This document shows positions 1 through 10,503 of a stretch of DNA of 64,000 nt, piece by piece. The translations under genes and the position numbers were made by a program. The DNA lies in assembly GCF_001579805.1 (NCBI RefSeq), contig NZ_CP014546.1, positions 6,014,001 to 6,078,000 on the forward strand, written 5' to 3'. The DNA comes from Pseudomonas azotoformans (lineage in GTDB: Bacteria > Pseudomonadota > Gammaproteobacteria > Pseudomonadales > Pseudomonadaceae). Within the stretch, counting starts at the first letter, position 1. Every line of letters begins with the position of its first letter. The notes beneath the pieces are model-generated. The model saw nothing but the letters and a program-made list of their open reading frames with translations. It had not been told where the DNA came from and did no database searches.

Positions 1-100
1 GGTGAGGACGGGGCGAATCTTAATGGCGCTTTGGAAGTGTGTCAAATTTATTTTCAACATTTTCCAAAATTTTTTGCCGGGATAACAATCACTTACCGTC

Positions 101-124
101 GAAACCCCGGAAAACCGGGGTTTC
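101..124 (-). terminator. Perfect hairpin downstream of gltX
   Basis: Arms 101-110 and 115-124 are fully complementary (10 bp, GC-rich core CCCCGG/CCGGGG) around an AAAA loop. It lies 19 bp past the gltX stop, so it probably ends the gltX transcript. There is no clear U-run on either side, so termination strength is uncertain. The remaining bases 1-100 are AT-rich and show no gene. Confidence 0.55.
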
Positions 125-142
125 GCCGTTTCAACCGCGTGC

Positions 143-1624
143 TTAAGCGATAGCGCCCAGCAGCTTTTCCCACTCTTTGTTTTCTTTCTTCGACACACCA
201 CCAAGCAAATCAAGGGCTTGGCGCAGACGGAAACGGGTCAAGTCCGGGCCGAGGATTTCCATCGCATCCAGCACCGACACCGAACTGGCCTGCCCGGTGA
301 TCGCGGCAAACATCAACGGCATGGCATCGCGCAATTTCAGTTCCAGGGATTCCACCACCGCCTGGATCGTCGCGGTGATCGCATCTTTCTCCCACTGGCG
401 CAGGCTTTCCAGCTTCCACAGGATCAACTGCATCAGCTGGCGAACCTGGTCACCGGAGAGTTTCTTCGACTCGAACAGCTTAGGATCCGGATTAACGCCC
501 CCGGCAAAGAAGAAACTGGCCAACGGTGCGACCTGGCTGAAGGTCTCCACCCTGCCCTGCACCAGCGGCGCGATCTTCATCATGTATTCAGGGTTCAGTG
601 CCCACTGCTGCACACGGCTGGCGAATTCTTCCACCGGCAGGTCACGCAGCCACTGGCCGTTGAGCCACGACAGTTTCTCGATGTCGAAGATCGGCCCGCC
701 GAGCGACACACGGGACAGATCAAAATTGTCGACCATTTCCTGCAACGAGAACTTCTCGCGCTCGTCCGGCATCGACCAGCCCATGCGGCCCAGGTAGTTG
801 AGCATCGCTTCCGGCATGAAGCCCATGCGCTCGTAGAAGGTCACCGAGGTCGGGTTCTTGCGCTTGGACAGCTTGCTCTTGTCCGGGTTACGCAGCAGCG
901 GCATGTAGCACAGCTGCGGCTGTTCCCAGCCAAAGTACTCGTAGAGCAGGATCAGTTTCGGCGCCGATGGCAACCACTCTTCGCCGCGCAGCACGTGGGT
1001 GATGCCCATCAGGTGGTCGTCGACCACGTTGGCCAGGAAGTACGTCGGCAGGCCGTCGGTCTTCATCAGCACTTGCATGTCCATGCGGTCCCACGGGATC
1101 TCGACGTCACCGCGCAGCATGTCCGGCACCACGCACACGCCTTCGCTTGGCACCTTCATGCGGATCACGTGAGGCTCGCCGGCGGCCAGGCGCTGGGCCA
1201 CTTCTTCTTTCGACAGCAGCAACGCGCGGCCGTCGTAGCGTGGAGTTTCGCCACGGGCCTGTTGCTCGGCGCGCATCTGGTCCAGCTCTTCTGCGGTGCA
1301 GAAGCACGGGAAGGCATGGCCCATGTCGACCAGTTGCTGGGTGTACTGCTTGTAGATGTCGCTGCGCTCGCTCTGGCGATACGGGCCGTGCGGGCCACCG
1401 ACGTCCGGGCCTTCGGCCCAGGTAATGCCCAACCAGCGCAGGGCATCGAAAATCTGCTGTTCCGACTCGCGGGTGGAACGCAGTTGATCGGTGTCTTCGA
1501 TCCGCAGGATGAATTCACCGCCGTGCTGCTTGGCAAAGCAGTAGTTGAACAAGGCGATGTAAGCAGTGCCGACGTGGGGATCCCCAGTAGGCGATGGCGC
1601 GATGCGCGTGCGGACGGTGGTCAT
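143..1624 (-). CDS. gltX: Glutamyl-tRNA synthetase
   Basis: Charges tRNA-Glu with glutamate in the cytoplasm (class I aminoacyl-tRNA synthetase). The 493-residue length is normal for the bacterial discriminating or non-discriminating enzyme. The N-terminus carries the HIGH-type signature SPTGDPHVG (about residues 11-19), followed by the catalytic core with LRGEEW. The KMSKS counterpart is KLSKRK near residue 255. The C-terminal third is the helical anticodon-binding region. The ATG start gives the family-typical [14 protein letters not shown] opening. It sits 81 bp after uvrB on the same strand, and the gltX-uvrB-aminotransferase order matches the conserved pseudomonad neighbourhood. Confidence 0.97.
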   Translation of the reverse strand: MTTVRTRIAPSPTGDPHVGTAYIALFNYCFAKQHGGEFILRIEDTDQLRSTRESEQQIFDALRWLGITWAEGPDVGGPHGPYRQSERSDIYKQYTQQLVDMGHAFPCFCTAEELDQMRAEQQARGETPRYDGRALLLSKEEVAQRLAAGEPHVIRMKVPSEGVCVVPDMLRGDVEIPWDRMDMQVLMKTDGLPTYFLANVVDDHLMGITHVLRGEEWLPSAPKLILLYEYFGWEQPQLCYMPLLRNPDKSKLSKRKNPTSVTFYERMGFMPEAMLNYLGRMGWSMPDEREKFSLQEMVDNFDLSRVSLGGPIFDIEKLSWLNGQWLRDLPVEEFASRVQQWALNPEYMMKIAPLVQGRVETFSQVAPLASFFFAGGVNPDPKLFESKKLSGDQVRQLMQLILWKLESLRQWEKDAITATIQAVVESLELKLRDAMPLMFAAITGQASSVSVLDAMEILGPDLTRFRLRQALDLLGGVSKKENKEWEKLLGAIA

Positions 1625-1705
1625 GGCAGGTCTCGAATGGGCGATAAAACTGAAAATTGAAACAAGGGGCGAATGGTAACAGCCCGGAGCACCCGGGCTC
1701 CAGCC

Positions 1706-3721
1706 TCACACCGCCAGCAGGCGCTCCCGCAACTTGCCGATCTCGTCCCGCGTCTGCGCTGCCGCCTCGAACTCCAGGTCCCGCGCCAATTGGTACATCT
1801 TCTCTTCCAACTGGCGGATGCGCTTGGTGATCTCACTCGGCGAGCGCAATTCGTTCTCGTACTTGGCGCTTTCCTCGGCTGCCTTGGCCATGCCTTTGCG
1901 CTTCTTGCTGCGCGAGCCCGGCACGGTGGCGCCTTCCATGATGTCGGCAACGTCCTTGAACACGCCCTTGGGCGTGATGCCATTTTCCAGGTTGAACGCA
2001 ATCTGCTTGTCGCGACGGCGCTGGGTCTCACCAATCGCCCGTTCCATGGAACCGGTAATGCGGTCCGCGTAGAGAATCGCCCGGCCATTGAGGTTCCGTG
2101 CCGCACGCCCGATGGTCTGGATCAACGAGCGTTCAGAGCGCAAAAAGCCCTCTTTGTCCGCATCGAGGATCGCCACCAGCGACACTTCCGGCATGTCCAG
2201 GCCTTCACGCAGCAGGTTGATGCCCACCAGCACATCAAAGGTGCCCAGGCGCAGATCGCGGATGATCTCCACGCGTTCCACAGTGTCGATGTCCGAGTGC
2301 AGGTAGCGCACGCGCACGCCGTGGTCGGCCAGGTAGTCGGTCAAGTCTTCGGACATGCGCTTGGTCAGCGTGGTGACCAGCACCCGCTCTTCCAGGGCCA
2401 CGCGCTTGGTGATTTCCGAGAGCAAGTCGTCGACCTGGGTCAGCGCCGGGCGGATTTCGATTTCCGGGTCGACCAAACCAGTCGGCCGCACCAGTTGCTC
2501 GATCACGCGGCCGGCATGCTCGGCCTCATAGTTGCCCGGCGTGGCGGACACAAAGATAGTCTGCGGGCTGATGGCCTCCCACTCATCAAAGCGCATCGGC
2601 CGGTTATCCAGGGCCGACGGCAAGCGGAAACCGTACTCCACCAGGGTTTCTTTACGCGAACGGTCGCCCTTATACATCGCCCCCACTTGCGGCACGCTGA
2701 CGTGGGACTCGTCGATCACCAGCAGCGCGTCAGGCGGCAGGTAATCGTAAAGCGTCGGCGGCGGCGCGCCGGATTCGCGGCCCGACAGGTAGCGCGAGTA
2801 GTTTTCGATGCCGTTGCAGTAGCCCAGCTCCAGGATCATCTCCAGGTCGAAACGGGTGCGCTGCTCCAGGCGCTGGGCTTCCACCAGCTTGTTATTGGAA
2901 CGCAGGTACTCCAGGCGTTCGGCCAACTCGACTTTGATGCCCTCAATGGCGCCCATCAGGGTTTCACGCGGGGTCACGTAGTGGCTTTTCGGATAGAAGG
3001 TGAAGCGCGGCAGCTTGCGGATCACCTCGCCGGTCAACGGGTCAAAGGCCGACAGGCTCTCGACTTCATCGTCGAACAGCTCGATGCGGATCGCTTCCAG
3101 GTCGGATTCCGCCGGGTAGATGTCGATCACATCGCCGCGCACGCGGAAGGTGGCACGGGCAAAGTCCATGTCGTTGCGGGTGTATTGCAGGCTGGTCAGG
3201 CGGCGCAACAGCTCGCGTTGATCGAGCTTGTCGCCGCGATCGACGTGCAGCACCATCTTCAGATAGGTTTCCGGGCTGCCCAGGCCGTAGATGCACGACA
3301 CCGTGGTGACGATGATCGCGTCCTTGCGCTCCAGCAAGGCCTTGGTCGCCGACAGCCGCATCTGCTCGATGTGGTCGTTGATCGACGCATCCTTCTCGAT
3401 AAAGGTATCGGAGGACGGCACGTAGGCTTCGGGCTGGTAGTAGTCGTAGTAGGAAACGAAGTACTCCACCGCGTTGTTCGGGAAGAACGCCTTGAACTCG
3501 CCGTATAGCTGAGCGGCCAGGGTCTTGTTCGGCGCCAGCACCAGGGTGGGTCGGTTGATCTGCGCAATGACGTTGGCGATGCTGAAGGTCTTGCCCGACC
3601 CGGTCACCCCGAGCAGGGTCTGGTGCGCCAGCCCGGCTTCGATGCCTTCGACCATCTGGCGAATGGCTTCCGGTTGATCGCCGGCGGGTTCAAAGCGGGT
3701 GACGAGCTGGAAATCCGACAT
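1706..3721 (-). CDS. uvrB: Excinuclease ABC subunit B
   Basis: Damage-verifying helicase-like subunit of nucleotide excision repair; it receives DNA from UvrA and recruits UvrC. The 671 residues are the expected length. Walker A is GVTGSGKT (about residue 39), the beta-hairpin region reads [12 protein letters not shown] near residue 92, and the DEAD-type box is DESH near residue 336. The helicase C-terminal motif QTIGRAARN follows, and a coiled UVR (UvrC-binding) segment with [19 protein letters not shown] ends the protein. No LexA-type CTGT-N8-ACAG box was seen upstream, so SOS control is not evident here. Confidence 0.97.
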   Translation of the reverse strand: MSDFQLVTRFEPAGDQPEAIRQMVEGIEAGLAHQTLLGVTGSGKTFSIANVIAQINRPTLVLAPNKTLAAQLYGEFKAFFPNNAVEYFVSYYDYYQPEAYVPSSDTFIEKDASINDHIEQMRLSATKALLERKDAIIVTTVSCIYGLGSPETYLKMVLHVDRGDKLDQRELLRRLTSLQYTRNDMDFARATFRVRGDVIDIYPAESDLEAIRIELFDDEVESLSAFDPLTGEVIRKLPRFTFYPKSHYVTPRETLMGAIEGIKVELAERLEYLRSNNKLVEAQRLEQRTRFDLEMILELGYCNGIENYSRYLSGRESGAPPPTLYDYLPPDALLVIDESHVSVPQVGAMYKGDRSRKETLVEYGFRLPSALDNRPMRFDEWEAISPQTIFVSATPGNYEAEHAGRVIEQLVRPTGLVDPEIEIRPALTQVDDLLSEITKRVALEERVLVTTLTKRMSEDLTDYLADHGVRVRYLHSDIDTVERVEIIRDLRLGTFDVLVGINLLREGLDMPEVSLVAILDADKEGFLRSERSLIQTIGRAARNLNGRAILYADRITGSMERAIGETQRRRDKQIAFNLENGITPKGVFKDVADIMEGATVPGSRSKKRKGMAKAAEESAKYENELRSPSEITKRIRQLEEKMYQLARDLEFEAAAQTRDEIGKLRERLLAV

Positions 3722-4064
3722 AACGTACCTCGTGAAGTCACCCCAGACTCAAAACCGCCAGGGACGAAATAGCTCAGCAACCCGCGAATAATCATCGCAG
3801 GTTGCAGGAAAAAACCATGATAGCTGTAGAAGTGGTGGCGAATGTGACGGGTTTCAAGGCAATCGTCCTACACGCCTTTACCGATCAATGTTGCAATAAG
3901 ACTAACGGTCAGCAAATAAACCGAAAAACTTGGCCGAAAAGCCGTTTCGGCTGTCGCCTCAGGCGGTGATGGTCTCTATACTAACTCCCCGTTTGTGCAC
4001 CGCTCTAGTGCATTCGGCTGGAGCGCGACACGTCCCTCCTACCCCCCATAGAGCTGCCGCAAAA
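3722..4064. other. Divergent intergenic region uvrB / aminotransferase
   Basis: This 343-bp stretch has no convincing gene. It must hold the promoters of uvrB (leftward) and of the aminotransferase (rightward). A TATACT hexamer at 3977-3982 is a good -10 candidate for the rightward gene, but no matching TTGACA was found at the right spacing. A small hairpin GCCGAAA/TTTCGGC lies at 3933-3951. A longer in-frame extension of the aminotransferase runs through the region but lacks a ribosome binding site. Confidence 0.5.
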
Positions 4065-5261
4065 ATGAGCCTGTTCTCCGCTGTCGAAATGGCACCACGC
4101 GATCCAATCCTGGGCCTCAACGAAGCATTCAACGCCGATACACGAACCACCAAGGTCAACCTTGGCGTGGGCGTTTACTGCAACGAGGAGGGGAAGATTC
4201 CACTCTTGCGTGCCGTTGCCGAAGCGGAAGCCATTCGCGTGGCGCAACACGCCGCACGTGGCTACTTGCCAATCGACGGCATCGCGGCCTACGACAAGGC
4301 CGTGCAAACCCTGCTGTTCGGCGCTGAGTCGCCACTGCTGAACGCTGGCCGCGTCACCACCGTGCAAGCGGTAGGCGGCACTGGCGCGCTGAAGCTGGGT
4401 GCTGACTTCCTCAAGCAGCTGCTGCCAAACGCCGTCGTCGCTATCAGCGACCCGAGCTGGGAAAACCACCGCGCTCTGTTCGAAACCGCCGGTTTCCCGG
4501 TGCAGAACTACCGCTACTACGACGCCGCCACCCACGACGTGAACCGTGCCGGCCTGCTCGAAGACCTCAACGCCCTGCCGCCGCAGTCCATCGTGGTGCT
4601 GCACGCCTGCTGCCACAACCCGACCGGCGTCGACCTGAGCCCGGCCGACTGGCAGAACGTGCTGGACGTGATCAAGGCCAAGAACCTGGTGCCGTTCCTC
4701 GACATGGCCTACCAGGGCTTTGGCGACGGCATCCACGAAGACGCCGCCGCCGTACGCCTGTTCGCTGAATCGGGCCTGACCTTCTTTGTGTCCAGCTCGT
4801 TCTCCAAGTCGTTCTCCCTGTACGGCGAACGGGTGGGCGCACTGTCCATCGTCGGCGACTCCAAGGAAGAAAGCGCGCGCATCCTGTCCCAGGTCAAACG
4901 CGTGATCCGCACCAACTACTCCAACCCGCCAACCCACGGCGCGGCGATCGTTGCAGCGGTACTGAACAACCCTGAACTGCGCGCCCAGTGGGAAGCCGAA
5001 CTGGCCGAAATGCGCCTGCGCATCCGTGGCATGCGCGAGCAGATGGTGGCCGAACTGGCCAAGGCTGCTCCGGGCCACGACTTCAGCTTCGTCGGCCGCC
5101 AGCGTGGGATGTTCTCCTACTCCGGCCTGACCGTTGAGCAAGTCACCCGCTTGCGCAGCGAGTTCGGCATCTACGCCCTCGACACTGGCCGTATCTGTGT
5201 GGCGGCGTTGAACCAGTCGAACATTGATGCAGTCACAAAGGCAATCGTTCAGGTGCTGTAA
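4065..5261 (+). CDS. Aromatic amino acid aminotransferase (TyrB/PhhC-like)
   Basis: PLP-dependent class I transaminase that moves amino groups between aromatic amino acids (and probably aspartate) and 2-oxoglutarate. The start MSLFSAVEMAPRDPILGLNE at 4065 gives 398 residues, the usual size of this family; the 45 upstream codons look untranslated. Visible motifs include the HACCHNPTGVD loop, the DMAYQGFGDG strand and the PLP-lysine motif SSSFSKSFSLYGERVG. The C-terminal GRICVAALN holds the substrate-carboxylate region. It diverges from uvrB and is followed by a strong terminator, so it is monocistronic. Substrate choice among aromatic amino acids is inferred from the family. Confidence 0.93.
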   Translation: MSLFSAVEMAPRDPILGLNEAFNADTRTTKVNLGVGVYCNEEGKIPLLRAVAEAEAIRVAQHAARGYLPIDGIAAYDKAVQTLLFGAESPLLNAGRVTTVQAVGGTGALKLGADFLKQLLPNAVVAISDPSWENHRALFETAGFPVQNYRYYDAATHDVNRAGLLEDLNALPPQSIVVLHACCHNPTGVDLSPADWQNVLDVIKAKNLVPFLDMAYQGFGDGIHEDAAAVRLFAESGLTFFVSSSFSKSFSLYGERVGALSIVGDSKEESARILSQVKRVIRTNYSNPPTHGAAIVAAVLNNPELRAQWEAELAEMRLRIRGMREQMVAELAKAAPGHDFSFVGRQRGMFSYSGLTVEQVTRLRSEFGIYALDTGRICVAALNQSNIDAVTKAIVQVL

Positions 5262-5283
5262 ACCTGCAGCTGTTGCACCAGAA

Positions 5284-5309
5284 GGGGAAGCCGATGGCTT
5301 CCCCTTTTT
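5284..5309 (+). terminator. Rho-independent terminator of aminotransferase gene
   Basis: Stem GGGGAAGCC (5284-5292) and GGCTTCCCC (5296-5304) enclose a GAT loop and are followed at once by TTTTT, 22 bp after the stop codon. This is a textbook intrinsic terminator. Confidence 0.9.
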
Positions 5310-5361
5310 CGTCTCCAGCCCCTAGACTGAACCTTGACCGCCCCTTTGCTGTGAGAATGCT

Positions 5362-5571
5362 ATGAGAAACGACGACCTGGACCTGCGCGCCGACCGCGAC
5401 GAACTGCATGACTACGCTCCACGCGCACCGCAACCCAAGCGCCAGAAGAGCCTGGTGCTGCAAGTGGCACTGGGGGTCTTTCTGGGCGGCCTGGCGCTGT
5501 GGCTGGTGCAATTGGGTGCGACCGCACTGATGGCGAAGCTGGCGATGGGTACCCTGCAATTCGGCGGCTAA
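5362..5571 (+). CDS. Small single-pass membrane protein, unknown function
   Basis: A 69-residue protein with a charged, hydrophilic N-terminal half (several Asp/Arg, then PKRQK) and one hydrophobic helix from about residue 31 to 60. The basic stretch before the helix suggests the N-terminus stays in the cytoplasm. No known domain was recognised. The ATG follows a modest purine stretch. Its last 4 bp overlap the end of the convergent LysR gene. It resembles the small uncharacterised membrane proteins often annotated beside this aminotransferase in Pseudomonas, but that is recollection rather than proof. Confidence 0.6.
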   Translation: MRNDDLDLRADRDELHDYAPRAPQPKRQKSLVLQVALGVFLGGLALWLVQLGATALMAKLAMGTLQFGG

Positions 5572-6443
5572 GCCGCACGAATCGCCCCCTGCTCCTCCAA
5601 CAACTTCACAAAACTGTTCAAACTCTGCGACACCGTCCCCCGCCGCCAGATCAGCCAGGTGTGCAGGATCCGGAAGTTGTCCGTCAACGGCCACACGCTC
5701 ACCGCCGTCGACCCCGGCATGCTGTCGAGCATGCTGCGTGGCATCAGCGCCAGGCCCGCGCCGGCGCTGACGCAGGCGAGCATGCCGTGGTAGGACTCGA
5801 TCTCGAAGATCTTGCCCGGCACCGCGCCGTCCTGTGCAAACCAGCGTTCCAGGTGATGCCGGTATGAACAGTTGGAGCGAAAGGTGTAGATGCTCTCCCC
5901 GTTCACGTCCTGCCCACGGGTGATCGGCGCATGGTGCAGCGGCGCAATCACCACCATCTCTTCCTCAAACACCGCCAAGCCTTCCAGGGTTGCGTGCAGC
6001 AGCGGGCCGTCGACGAACGCCGCTGTCAACCGCCCGGACAACACGCCTTCGATCATGGTGCCCGAAGGCCCGGTACTCAGGTCCAGCTCGACCTTGGTGT
6101 GTTTCTGGTTGTACGCCGCCAGCAACGCCGGGATGCGCACCGCCGCCGTGCTTTCCAGCGAACCCAGGGCAAACGCGCCTTGGGGCTCCTCCCCCGCCAC
6201 GGTTGCGCGGGCTTCCTGTACGAGGTCGAGGATGCGCCGCGCATAACCCAGGAAATTCCATCCAGCCGGTGACAGGCGCAGGCGGCTTTTCTCGCGGATG
6301 AACAATTCCACACCCAAGTCCTGCTCCAGTTGCTTGATGCGCGTGGTCAGGTTCGATGGCACCCGATGAATCAACTGCGCGGCGGCGCTGATACTGCCTT
6401 GCTCGGCAACGGCCTTGAAGATTTCCAGCTGCACCAGATCCAC
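5568..6443 (-). CDS. ptrR: LysR-type regulator, PtrR/YneJ-like
   Basis: DNA-binding regulator with an N-terminal winged helix-turn-helix (about residues 1-60, with [20 protein letters not shown] as the recognition part) and a periplasmic-binding-like effector domain after residue 90. I place the start at a GTG (6443) preceded by GGAG, giving [19 protein letters not shown] and 291 residues. A longer frame would need an upstream TTG that overlaps the binding site. It is divergent from a Sad-type succinate semialdehyde dehydrogenase, the same arrangement as E. coli yneJ-yneI, where PtrR controls sad in response to putrescine metabolism. That neighbour pair is the main reason for the symbol. Confidence 0.75.
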   Translation of the reverse strand: MDLVQLEIFKAVAEQGSISAAAQLIHRVPSNLTTRIKQLEQDLGVELFIREKSRLRLSPAGWNFLGYARRILDLVQEARATVAGEEPQGAFALGSLESTAAVRIPALLAAYNQKHTKVELDLSTGPSGTMIEGVLSGRLTAAFVDGPLLHATLEGLAVFEEEMVVIAPLHHAPITRGQDVNGESIYTFRSNCSYRHHLERWFAQDGAVPGKIFEIESYHGMLACVSAGAGLALMPRSMLDSMPGSTAVSVWPLTDNFRILHTWLIWRRGTVSQSLNSFVKLLEEQGAIRAA

Positions 6444-6547
6444 ATCATTCTCCAATCGTGAACGTATTGCTTAATATTATTCAGTTTCCAGAAAAGAGAT
6501 AGCCCCGTACGCTGAACCCCACTTAATTCACTCAGCAGGACGGTGCC

Positions 6548-7930
6548 ATGAACGCGACTACCCACGCCCTCTCGATCAACCCGGCCAACGGCGAAATGGT
6601 CGGCAGCTACCCGTATGAAACCGCGCAGCAACTGGACGCCGCCCTCGACCGCTCCACCCTCGCCTTCCGCGCCTGGCGCCGCCAGCCCGTCAGCCAGCGC
6701 GCCGAACTGCTGTTGAGTTTGGCTTCTGCCCTGCGCGAACAAGCCGAAGACATGGCGCAGATGATCACCCTGGAAATGGGCAAACCCATCGCCCAGGCCC
6801 GTGCCGAAATCGAAAAATGCGCGCAACTCAGCGAATGGTACGCCGCCCATGGCCCGGCCATGCTCGCCCCGGAACCGACCCTGGTGGACAACGGCAGCGC
6901 GCAGATCGAATACCGCCCGCTGGGCCCGATCTTCGCCGTGATGCCGTGGAACTTCCCGGTGTGGCAAGTGCTGCGCGGCGCCGTGCCGACGATGTTGGCC
7001 GGCAACACCTATGTGCTCAAACATGCGCCGAATGTGATGGGCAGCGCCTATCTGATCCAACTGGCATTCCAGAAGGCCGGTTTCGCCGATGGCCTGTTTG
7101 AGGTGGTCAACGTGACCAACGAGGGCGTGTCCAAGGCTATTGCCGACCCGCGCATCGCCGCCGTCACCCTCACCGGCAGTGTGCGTGCCGGCGTCGCCAT
7201 CGGCTCTCAGGCCGGTGCCGCGCTGAAAAAATGCGTGCTGGAGCTGGGCGGTTCCGACCCCTTTATCGTGCTCAACGACGCCGACCTCGACGCCGCCGTG
7301 CAAGCCGCGCTGATCGGTCGTTTCCAAAACAGCGGCCAAGTCTGCGCCGCCGCCAAACGCCTGATCATCGAGGAAGGTGTAGCGCAAGCCTTCACCGCCA
7401 AATTCCTGGAGGCCAGCCGTGCCATGGTCATGGGCGACCCAACGTCAGCCACCACCTACATCGGCCCGATGGCGCGCTTTGACCTGCGCGACGAGTTGCA
7501 CGGCCAGGTCCAGGCGACCCTGGAAGAAGGCGCGACACTGTTGCTGGGCGGCAATAAAGTGCCCGGCGCCGGTAACTACTACGAGCCGACCGTGCTGGCA
7601 GGCGTCACCGACCAGATGACCTCGTTCAAACAGGAACTCTTCGGCCCGGTCGCTTCGATCATCACCGCACGCGACGCCGACCACGCCGTGGCCCTGGCGA
7701 ATGACAGCGAGTTCGGCCTCACCGCGAGCATCTTCACCACCGACCCGGCCAAGGCGCGCGATATCGCCAACCAGCTGGAAACCGGCGGTATCTTCGTCAA
7801 CGCCTTCAGCGTTTCCGACCCTCGGGTGGCGTTTGGTGGGGTGAAAAAGAGTGGTTTCGGCCGCGAGCTGTCGCACTTTGGCGTGCGGGAGTTCTGCAAC
7901 GCGCAGACGGTGTGGCTGGACCGCAAGTAA
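6548..7930 (+). CDS. sad: NAD(+)-dependent succinate semialdehyde dehydrogenase (Sad/YneI-like)
   Basis: Aldehyde dehydrogenase that would oxidise succinate semialdehyde to succinate at the end of putrescine/GABA breakdown. The 460 residues match the shorter Sad/YneI branch rather than GabD. Seen in the sequence: the PWNFPVWQ cofactor strand, the catalytic Glu in LELGGSDPF, the nucleophilic Cys in NSGQVCAAAKR and the C-terminal KKSGFGRELS. AGGA lies 7 bp before the ATG. It diverges from the PtrR-like LysR gene across a 104-bp promoter region with an AT-rich stretch, consistent with direct control by that regulator. Confidence 0.88.
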   Translation: MNATTHALSINPANGEMVGSYPYETAQQLDAALDRSTLAFRAWRRQPVSQRAELLLSLASALREQAEDMAQMITLEMGKPIAQARAEIEKCAQLSEWYAAHGPAMLAPEPTLVDNGSAQIEYRPLGPIFAVMPWNFPVWQVLRGAVPTMLAGNTYVLKHAPNVMGSAYLIQLAFQKAGFADGLFEVVNVTNEGVSKAIADPRIAAVTLTGSVRAGVAIGSQAGAALKKCVLELGGSDPFIVLNDADLDAAVQAALIGRFQNSGQVCAAAKRLIIEEGVAQAFTAKFLEASRAMVMGDPTSATTYIGPMARFDLRDELHGQVQATLEEGATLLLGGNKVPGAGNYYEPTVLAGVTDQMTSFKQELFGPVASIITARDADHAVALANDSEFGLTASIFTTDPAKARDIANQLETGGIFVNAFSVSDPRVAFGGVKKSGFGRELSHFGVREFCNAQTVWLDRK

Positions 7931-7961
7931 CACGCTTGGGTGGCGCGGGAAAGGGTCGTGG

Positions 7962-8870
7962 CTATCGCCCTCCCAGCCCCGCCACCAAGGCTTCCAGCAC
8001 CACACTGACCTTGGGCAGCGCCTGGCGATTCCTGACCCAGGCCAGCCTGATCGCAGCCCCCTCGGTGGCCAGCTGCGGCAGCACCTCAACCAGCTTGCCT
8101 TCCTCCAGCGATGGCCGGACCACCCACGACGGCAGTTGCACGATCCCACAACCGGCCAACGCAGCCTGCATCAAGCCGTCGCCATTGCCGATCACCAGGT
8201 GCGGCGCCATCTGCCAATGACGTGAAGTGCCCTGTTCACCGGCGAAGTTCCAGGGGCTGACGCGACCGTCCACCCAGCCGTAGGCGAGACACTGATGCCG
8301 TTCAAGCTCACGCTCGCACGTCGGGGTGCCATGGTTCGCCAAGTAATCCGGCGAGGCACACAACGTATGCCATTCGTGCGCGAGCACACGCTGTTCGATC
8401 GTTTCTGGCCAGCCCTGCGCTTCACCGACACGCACCACCAGATCCACACCCTCCTTGAAGGGGTCCACTAACCCGTCGCTGAAGGAAATGTGCGGCACCA
8501 AGGACGGAAAAGCCTGCAGCAAAGGCAGCAGCACCGGCAACACCCGCACGCGCCCAAACACATTGGGCAGATCAATGCGCACACGTCCACGCGGCTCGCT
8601 TTGCTCGGCGCGCAGCGACAGCTCGGCCTCCTCCAGGTCAGCCAGCACCCCCGTACAGGTACGGTAAAACGCCACGCCGGCCTCGGTGAGGGACAAGCGC
8701 CGCGTTGTGCGCAGAAACAGTCGAGCGCCCAGGCGCGTTTCAAGCCGCGCGATGCTTTTGCTGATGGCCGAGGCAGTCAGGCTCATTTTCTCGGCAGCGG
8801 CGGTAAAGCTGCCGTAGTCCGCAACACACACAAACACATCAATCCCTTTCAAGCGTTCGGAAGAAAACAT
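7962..8870 (-). CDS. LysR-family transcriptional regulator
   Basis: A 302-residue LTTR: winged helix-turn-helix in the first 60 residues (FTAAAEKMSLTASAISKSIARLETRLGARLF), a linker helix, then an effector-binding domain. It converges with sad and diverges from an MFS exporter 110 bp away, so that exporter is the likely target. The subgroup resembles the CrgA/AaeR-like regulators that end in a variable tail; here the tail ends VLEALVAGLGGR. Its inducer cannot be read from sequence. Confidence 0.88.
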   Translation of the reverse strand: MFSSERLKGIDVFVCVADYGSFTAAAEKMSLTASAISKSIARLETRLGARLFLRTTRRLSLTEAGVAFYRTCTGVLADLEEAELSLRAEQSEPRGRVRIDLPNVFGRVRVLPVLLPLLQAFPSLVPHISFSDGLVDPFKEGVDLVVRVGEAQGWPETIEQRVLAHEWHTLCASPDYLANHGTPTCERELERHQCLAYGWVDGRVSPWNFAGEQGTSRHWQMAPHLVIGNGDGLMQAALAGCGIVQLPSWVVRPSLEEGKLVEVLPQLATEGAAIRLAWVRNRQALPKVSVVLEALVAGLGGR

Positions 8871-8980
8871 GCACGCCCCGCATTTGTGAATTCAGGTCAG
8901 CCAAGCTGGTAATTAACATCCTAAATCAGAATTCAACTCAACAGTAAGCTAGGGTCAATGAACCCGGTACTGAGGCTCGG

Positions 8981-10180
8981 ATGCTGACCACGCTGAAAAA
9001 CTACCCCTTGACCGTCAACCTGCTTCTGAGTGCGTCACTGGTGTTGACCCTCGCCAGGGCCATCACCTTGCCCTATCTGGTGATCTACCTGTCGAGCCAG
9101 TTCCAATTGGGCGTCGCCGACATCGGCCTGGTGATCGGCAGTTCGCTGATCCTCGGCTCATTGTTGAGCCTGTACGGCGGTTTCCTGGTGGACAGCCAGC
9201 CAGGTTACCGCTTGATCCTGGGCTGCTGCGCGGTGTTCACCTGCGGTTTTCTGGCAGCGTTTGCCGCACGGGACCTGTGGGTGTTCTACGCCTGCCTGGT
9301 CGCGATCAACCTGGCGTACGCCGTCATTGATATCGCGGTCAAATCAGGATTTGGCCGGCTACTGCCCGTCGATGCGCGCAGTGAAGCATTTTCGATCAAA
9401 TACACCCTGACCAACATCGGCTACGCCGTCGGCCCTTTTCTCGGTGCGGGACTGGCCGCGCTCGCCATCAGTCTGCCCTTCCTGGCGTCGGCGATACTGG
9501 GCGCCGGTTTTTTTATCGTTTACGCCGTGTGGGGTGACAAGCACGCAATGCCCGTGGACACAAGCCAGCCCGGCGCGCCGTTCCTGGCGGTCGGCAAAGT
9601 GCTGCTCAGTGATTACCGGCTGGTGTGTTTTACCCTGGGCGGTGCACTCAGTGCCGTGGTGTTCGGCCAGTTCACCGCTTACCTCTCGCAATATCTGATC
9701 GTCACCACGACACCCGAAATGGCCTACCGGATAATCAGCAGCGTGGTGGCCACCAACGCGCTGATGGTGATCAGCCTGCAATACGTGATCGGCAAGCGAA
9801 TCACCCATCAGCACTTGAATCTGTGGCTCGCAGGTGGATTGGCCATGTTCATCGTCGGCCTGGCGGGGTTCGGCTTGTCCACCTCGCTGATGTTCTGGGT
9901 GGTATCCATGGCAGTCTTCACGCTCGGAGAGATCATCGTGTTCCCTGCCGAGTACATGTTCATCGACATCATCGCCCCCGATCATCTGCGGGGCATGTAC
10001 TACGCTGCGCAAAACCTGGGCAACGTTGGCGCGGCCCTGGGCCCGGTGCTGTGCGGGATGGTCTTGGCGACACACCCCGCCCACACCATGTTCTACATGC
10101 TCGCGCTGTTCGTTATCGCCGGCGGCTTGCTCTACAGTCTCGGTGCGTCGCTGGCAGGCAGGGTGAACGCTCCCACCTGA
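8981..10180 (+). CDS. MFS transporter, drug-efflux type (MdtH-like)
   Basis: Inner-membrane secondary transporter of 399 residues with about 12 hydrophobic segments and the usual cytoplasmic gap in the middle (around residues 185-205, DKHAMPVDTSQPG). The first helix pair is followed by a loop with GGFLVDSQPGYR, a variant of the MFS motif A. The architecture and length resemble the MdtH/YdeE group of multidrug exporters. It is divergent from a LysR regulator and converges on the emfourin gene with only 3 bp between stop codons. The substrate is unknown. Confidence 0.85.
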   Translation: MLTTLKNYPLTVNLLLSASLVLTLARAITLPYLVIYLSSQFQLGVADIGLVIGSSLILGSLLSLYGGFLVDSQPGYRLILGCCAVFTCGFLAAFAARDLWVFYACLVAINLAYAVIDIAVKSGFGRLLPVDARSEAFSIKYTLTNIGYAVGPFLGAGLAALAISLPFLASAILGAGFFIVYAVWGDKHAMPVDTSQPGAPFLAVGKVLLSDYRLVCFTLGGALSAVVFGQFTAYLSQYLIVTTTPEMAYRIISSVVATNALMVISLQYVIGKRITHQHLNLWLAGGLAMFIVGLAGFGLSTSLMFWVVSMAVFTLGEIIVFPAEYMFIDIIAPDHLRGMYYAAQNLGNVGAALGPVLCGMVLATHPAHTMFYMLALFVIAGGLLYSLGASLAGRVNAPT

Positions 10181-10183
10181 ACC

Positions 10184-10489
10184 TCAGCAACGGACATGCC
10201 GACGTACGCACTGCACCAACCCGTCCAGCGCCTGCGATTTGACCGGCGCGAGCACGCAAACCGTGTGCTCGCGCTCGTCTTCCTTCACCGTCAGGGTGTA
10301 ATGCACCTGGCCCGGATTACCGGGCGCAGGTGCATGGCTTTGCGGCAATTGAAAGAAATCGCACGCCTCGACAAGCCGCCGCAGTTCCTGCTGGTCTTGC
10401 TCCGGCAGCGCGTCCAACTCCACCGTCTGTGGCTTGGCCAAGCCCGGAAAATAACCGGGGCCGCCGTTTTCCTTGATCGAAATTTGCAT
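10184..10489 (-). CDS. Emfourin-like protealysin inhibitor
   Basis: A 101-residue soluble protein that begins MQISIKENGGPGYFPGL and has the short beta-strand/helix pattern of emfourin, the small protein that blocks protealysin-type M4 peptidases. It lies 14 bp downstream of an M4 peptidase gene on the same strand, the arrangement that defines protealysin-emfourin operons. The expected role is to hold the co-made protease inactive inside the cell. The assignment rests on the N-terminal pattern, size and gene order together. Confidence 0.8.
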   Translation of the reverse strand: MQISIKENGGPGYFPGLAKPQTVELDALPEQDQQELRRLVEACDFFQLPQSHAPAPGNPGQVHYTLTVKEDEREHTVCVLAPVKSQALDGLVQCVRRHVRC

Positions 10490-10503
10490 GGCCGCTCCTC
10501 ACG

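Noticed and set aside
218..1660. 480-codon open frame opposite gltX
   Set aside because: It is the antisense shadow of gltX; in GC-rich DNA long frames opposite real genes are common, and it has no family likeness.
3930..4064. N-terminal extension of the aminotransferase by 45 codons
   Set aside because: No binding site at that start, it runs across the likely -10, and the family begins at the internal ATG.
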